A stretch of DNA of 64,000 nucleotides from Halomonas elongata DSM 2581 (lineage in GTDB: Bacteria; Pseudomonadota; Gammaproteobacteria; Pseudomonadales; Halomonadaceae). The notes under the pieces are model-generated. The model had not been told where the DNA came from and did not search any database. It worked only from the letters and a program-made list of their open reading frames with translations. The DNA is taken from contig NC_014532.2 in the NCBI RefSeq assembly GCF_000196875.2, positions 434,001-498,000 on the forward strand, in the 5' to 3' direction. How positions within the stretch are numbered: position 1 is the first letter of the stretch; every line of letters starts with the position of its first letter. Shown here in pieces: positions 62,635 to 64,000 of the stretch. Position numbers and translations under genes: made by a program.

Positions 62635-63414
62635 ATGGTGGAACACAGAACGGCGACACGCGAAGAATGGCTGGCGGAGCGGCTCGAACTGCTGCAGGCA
62701 GAGAAGGAACTGACACGGCGCAGTGATGAATTGGCGCAGCGGCGCCAGGCGCTGCCGTGGGTGAGAATCGACAAGTCGTATCGTTTCGAGACCGAGGCAG
62801 GAGATGCCTCGCTGAAGGATCTTTTCCAGGGGCGCTCGCAACTGATCGTCTATCATTTCATGTTCGGCCCGGACTACGAGGCGGGCTGCCCGTCATGTTC
62901 GATGATCGCGGATGGCTTCAACGGCTTCGTGACGCACCTGGCCCATCATGATGTCACCCTGATGGCGGTGTCGCGGGCGCCGCTGGCAACCCTGCAGGCC
63001 TACAAGCAGCGCATGGGCTGGTCCTTTCCCTGGGCCTCGTCGCCCGATGGTGACTTCAATTTCGATTTCAGCGTCTGGTTCACCGAGCAACAGCAACGTG
63101 ACGGGGACATCGAGTACAACTATCAGCGCGAGCCCGTGTTCGCATGGCGGGCCGGGAAGGCAGGTGGCGGCGAGGCGCCGGAGTCACAGTTTGCGGCCAT
63201 GTGTGGTACCGATACGGCCACCTATCAGCGCGACCGGCCGGGGATGAGCACCTTTGTCCTGGAGGACGGCGCCGTCTACCACTGTTATTCCACGTATTCG
63301 CGCGGATTGGATGGGCTGTGGGGCTCCTACCAGTGGCTCGATCGGGCGCCCCTGGGGCGTAACGAGTCCGGAGGAATCTGGTGGCGGCGCCACGACGAGT
63401 ACGGCGAGTCGTGA
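62635..63414 (+). CDS. DUF899 thioredoxin-like protein
   Basis: A 259-residue cytoplasmic protein of the DUF899 family, which has a thioredoxin-like fold. TREEWLAERLELLQAEKELTRRSDELAQRRQALPWV is the family N-terminus; a CPSC motif lies at 85-88 in the thioredoxin active-site position (MFGPDYEAGCPSCSMIAD). VYHCYSTYSRGLDGLWGSYQWLD is the conserved C-terminus. It is divergent from the HTH regulator gene and followed by a VOC gene. The reaction is not known. Confidence 0.9.
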   Translation: MVEHRTATREEWLAERLELLQAEKELTRRSDELAQRRQALPWVRIDKSYRFETEAGDASLKDLFQGRSQLIVYHFMFGPDYEAGCPSCSMIADGFNGFVTHLAHHDVTLMAVSRAPLATLQAYKQRMGWSFPWASSPDGDFNFDFSVWFTEQQQRDGDIEYNYQREPVFAWRAGKAGGGEAPESQFAAMCGTDTATYQRDRPGMSTFVLEDGAVYHCYSTYSRGLDGLWGSYQWLDRAPLGRNESGGIWWRRHDEYGES

Positions 63415-63550
63415 GTCACGAACATGTTATCTGGTCCGTTGCATGGCTCGTCGCACAGCTCGGTCTGTCGAAACGAGGCTTCTCCGCGCGACTATCCTGA
63501 GGCAGCGCCTCTGGCTGTCGCCATTCTCAACCCCGCGGAGAAGAGGAATC

Positions 63551-63961
63551 ATGACCAGGATGATTTTCGTGAATCTGCCCGTTACCGACCTCGGCGCCTC
63601 GATGGCGTTCTATCAGGCCCTCGGTTTCGAGAATAACCCGACGTTCACCGATGAAACGGCGGCCTGCATGGTCTGGAGCGAGACGATCAGCGTCATGCTG
63701 CTCACCCACGACAAGTGGCGGACCTTCACCAGCCGTCCGATACCGCCGGCCACCTCCAGTGAGGTGATGCTCGCCATCTCATGCGAGAGTCGGGAAGCCG
63801 TCGATGACATGAACGAGGCGGCCGCCGCCAATGGCGGCACGGCGGACATCAATCCTCTTCAGGATCTCGGCTTCATGTATAACCGCAACCTCGCGGATCC
63901 GGATGGACACGTCTGGGAGGCGATGTGGATGGACATGGCGGCGATGCCGACCGACACCTGA
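63551..63961 (+). CDS. VOC-family (glyoxalase-like) protein
   Basis: A 136-residue protein with two beta-alpha-beta-beta-beta modules: FVNLPVTDLGASMAFYQALGFENNPTFTDE and, in the second half, VMLAISCESREAVDDMNEAAAANGG and YNRNLADPDGHVWEAMWMD. It resembles the lactoylglutathione lyase-like group often found next to DUF899 genes. GAGGAATC precedes the ATG. Substrate unknown. Confidence 0.9.
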   Translation: MTRMIFVNLPVTDLGASMAFYQALGFENNPTFTDETAACMVWSETISVMLLTHDKWRTFTSRPIPPATSSEVMLAISCESREAVDDMNEAAAANGGTADINPLQDLGFMYNRNLADPDGHVWEAMWMDMAAMPTDT

Positions 63962-64000
63962 GCCCGTAGGGGCCGGTCGACCGAGTAGGGTGCCCGGTCA

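Overview
The window is GC-rich chromosomal DNA from a halophilic gammaproteobacterium, most likely Halomonas or a close relative in the Halomonadaceae. This rests on gene order and gene content. The blocks fmt-def-dprA-tsaC-hemF-aroE, ndk-rlmN-pilF-rodZ-ispG-hisS-yfgM-bamB-der and queA-tgt-yajC-secD-secF follow gammaproteobacterial order. The arginine N-succinyltransferase is split into two subunits (AruF/AruG type), and there is an NhaD-type sodium/proton antiporter. The genus is an inference; no rRNA gene is present.

Layout. 1-7.4 kb: the fmt start, def, dprA, tsaC, then a coupled hemF-aroE-oxidoreductase run, an M48 lipoprotein protease and a DUF815 ATPase. 7.5-20.8 kb: a 14-gene minus-strand block read as trmJ, cysE, iscR, iscS, iscA, ndk, rlmN, pilF, rodZ, ispG, hisS, yfgM, bamB, der. 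Its isc part lacks iscU, hscB, hscA and fdx; iscS is short at its C-terminus, and a palindromic intergenic element lies where iscU would be. 21-28.2 kb: a SuhB homologue with most catalytic residues replaced, an unknown small gene, secFD-yajC-tgt-queA and tRNA-Leu(CAA). 28.2-37.9 kb: an accessory stretch that opens with a decayed integrase against the tRNA, followed by rnk, exporters, aidB, a Nudix hydrolase, a glutathione peroxidase, fabV and two GlxA-type AraC regulators around a cysteine hydrolase. Two copies of a short intergenic repeat lie here.

38-44.3 kb: the arginine succinyltransferase (AST) operon astC-aruF-aruG-astD-astB, which turns arginine into succinylglutamate plus ammonia. 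AstE, the last enzyme, is not in the window. 44.4-55.4 kb: mostly envelope genes: DUF808, ZapE, an SPFH/NfeD pair, a tightly overlapping trio (TRIC channel-like protein, lipoprotein, DUF4153 protein), NhaD, DUF3581 and a CorA-type transporter. 55.5-64 kb: a second accessory stretch with a secreted protein, a MarR/EamA/nitroreductase cluster with clear operator-like repeats, AqpZ, two truncated gene remnants, a GNAT, a nucleotidyltransferase-like protein, and a divergent cluster of HTH regulator, beta-propeller, DUF899 and VOC proteins.

The observations I rate highest are the catalytically degenerate SuhB, the reduced isc locus together with the palindromic element, and the TRIC-lipoprotein-DUF4153 trio joined by two ATGA overlaps.
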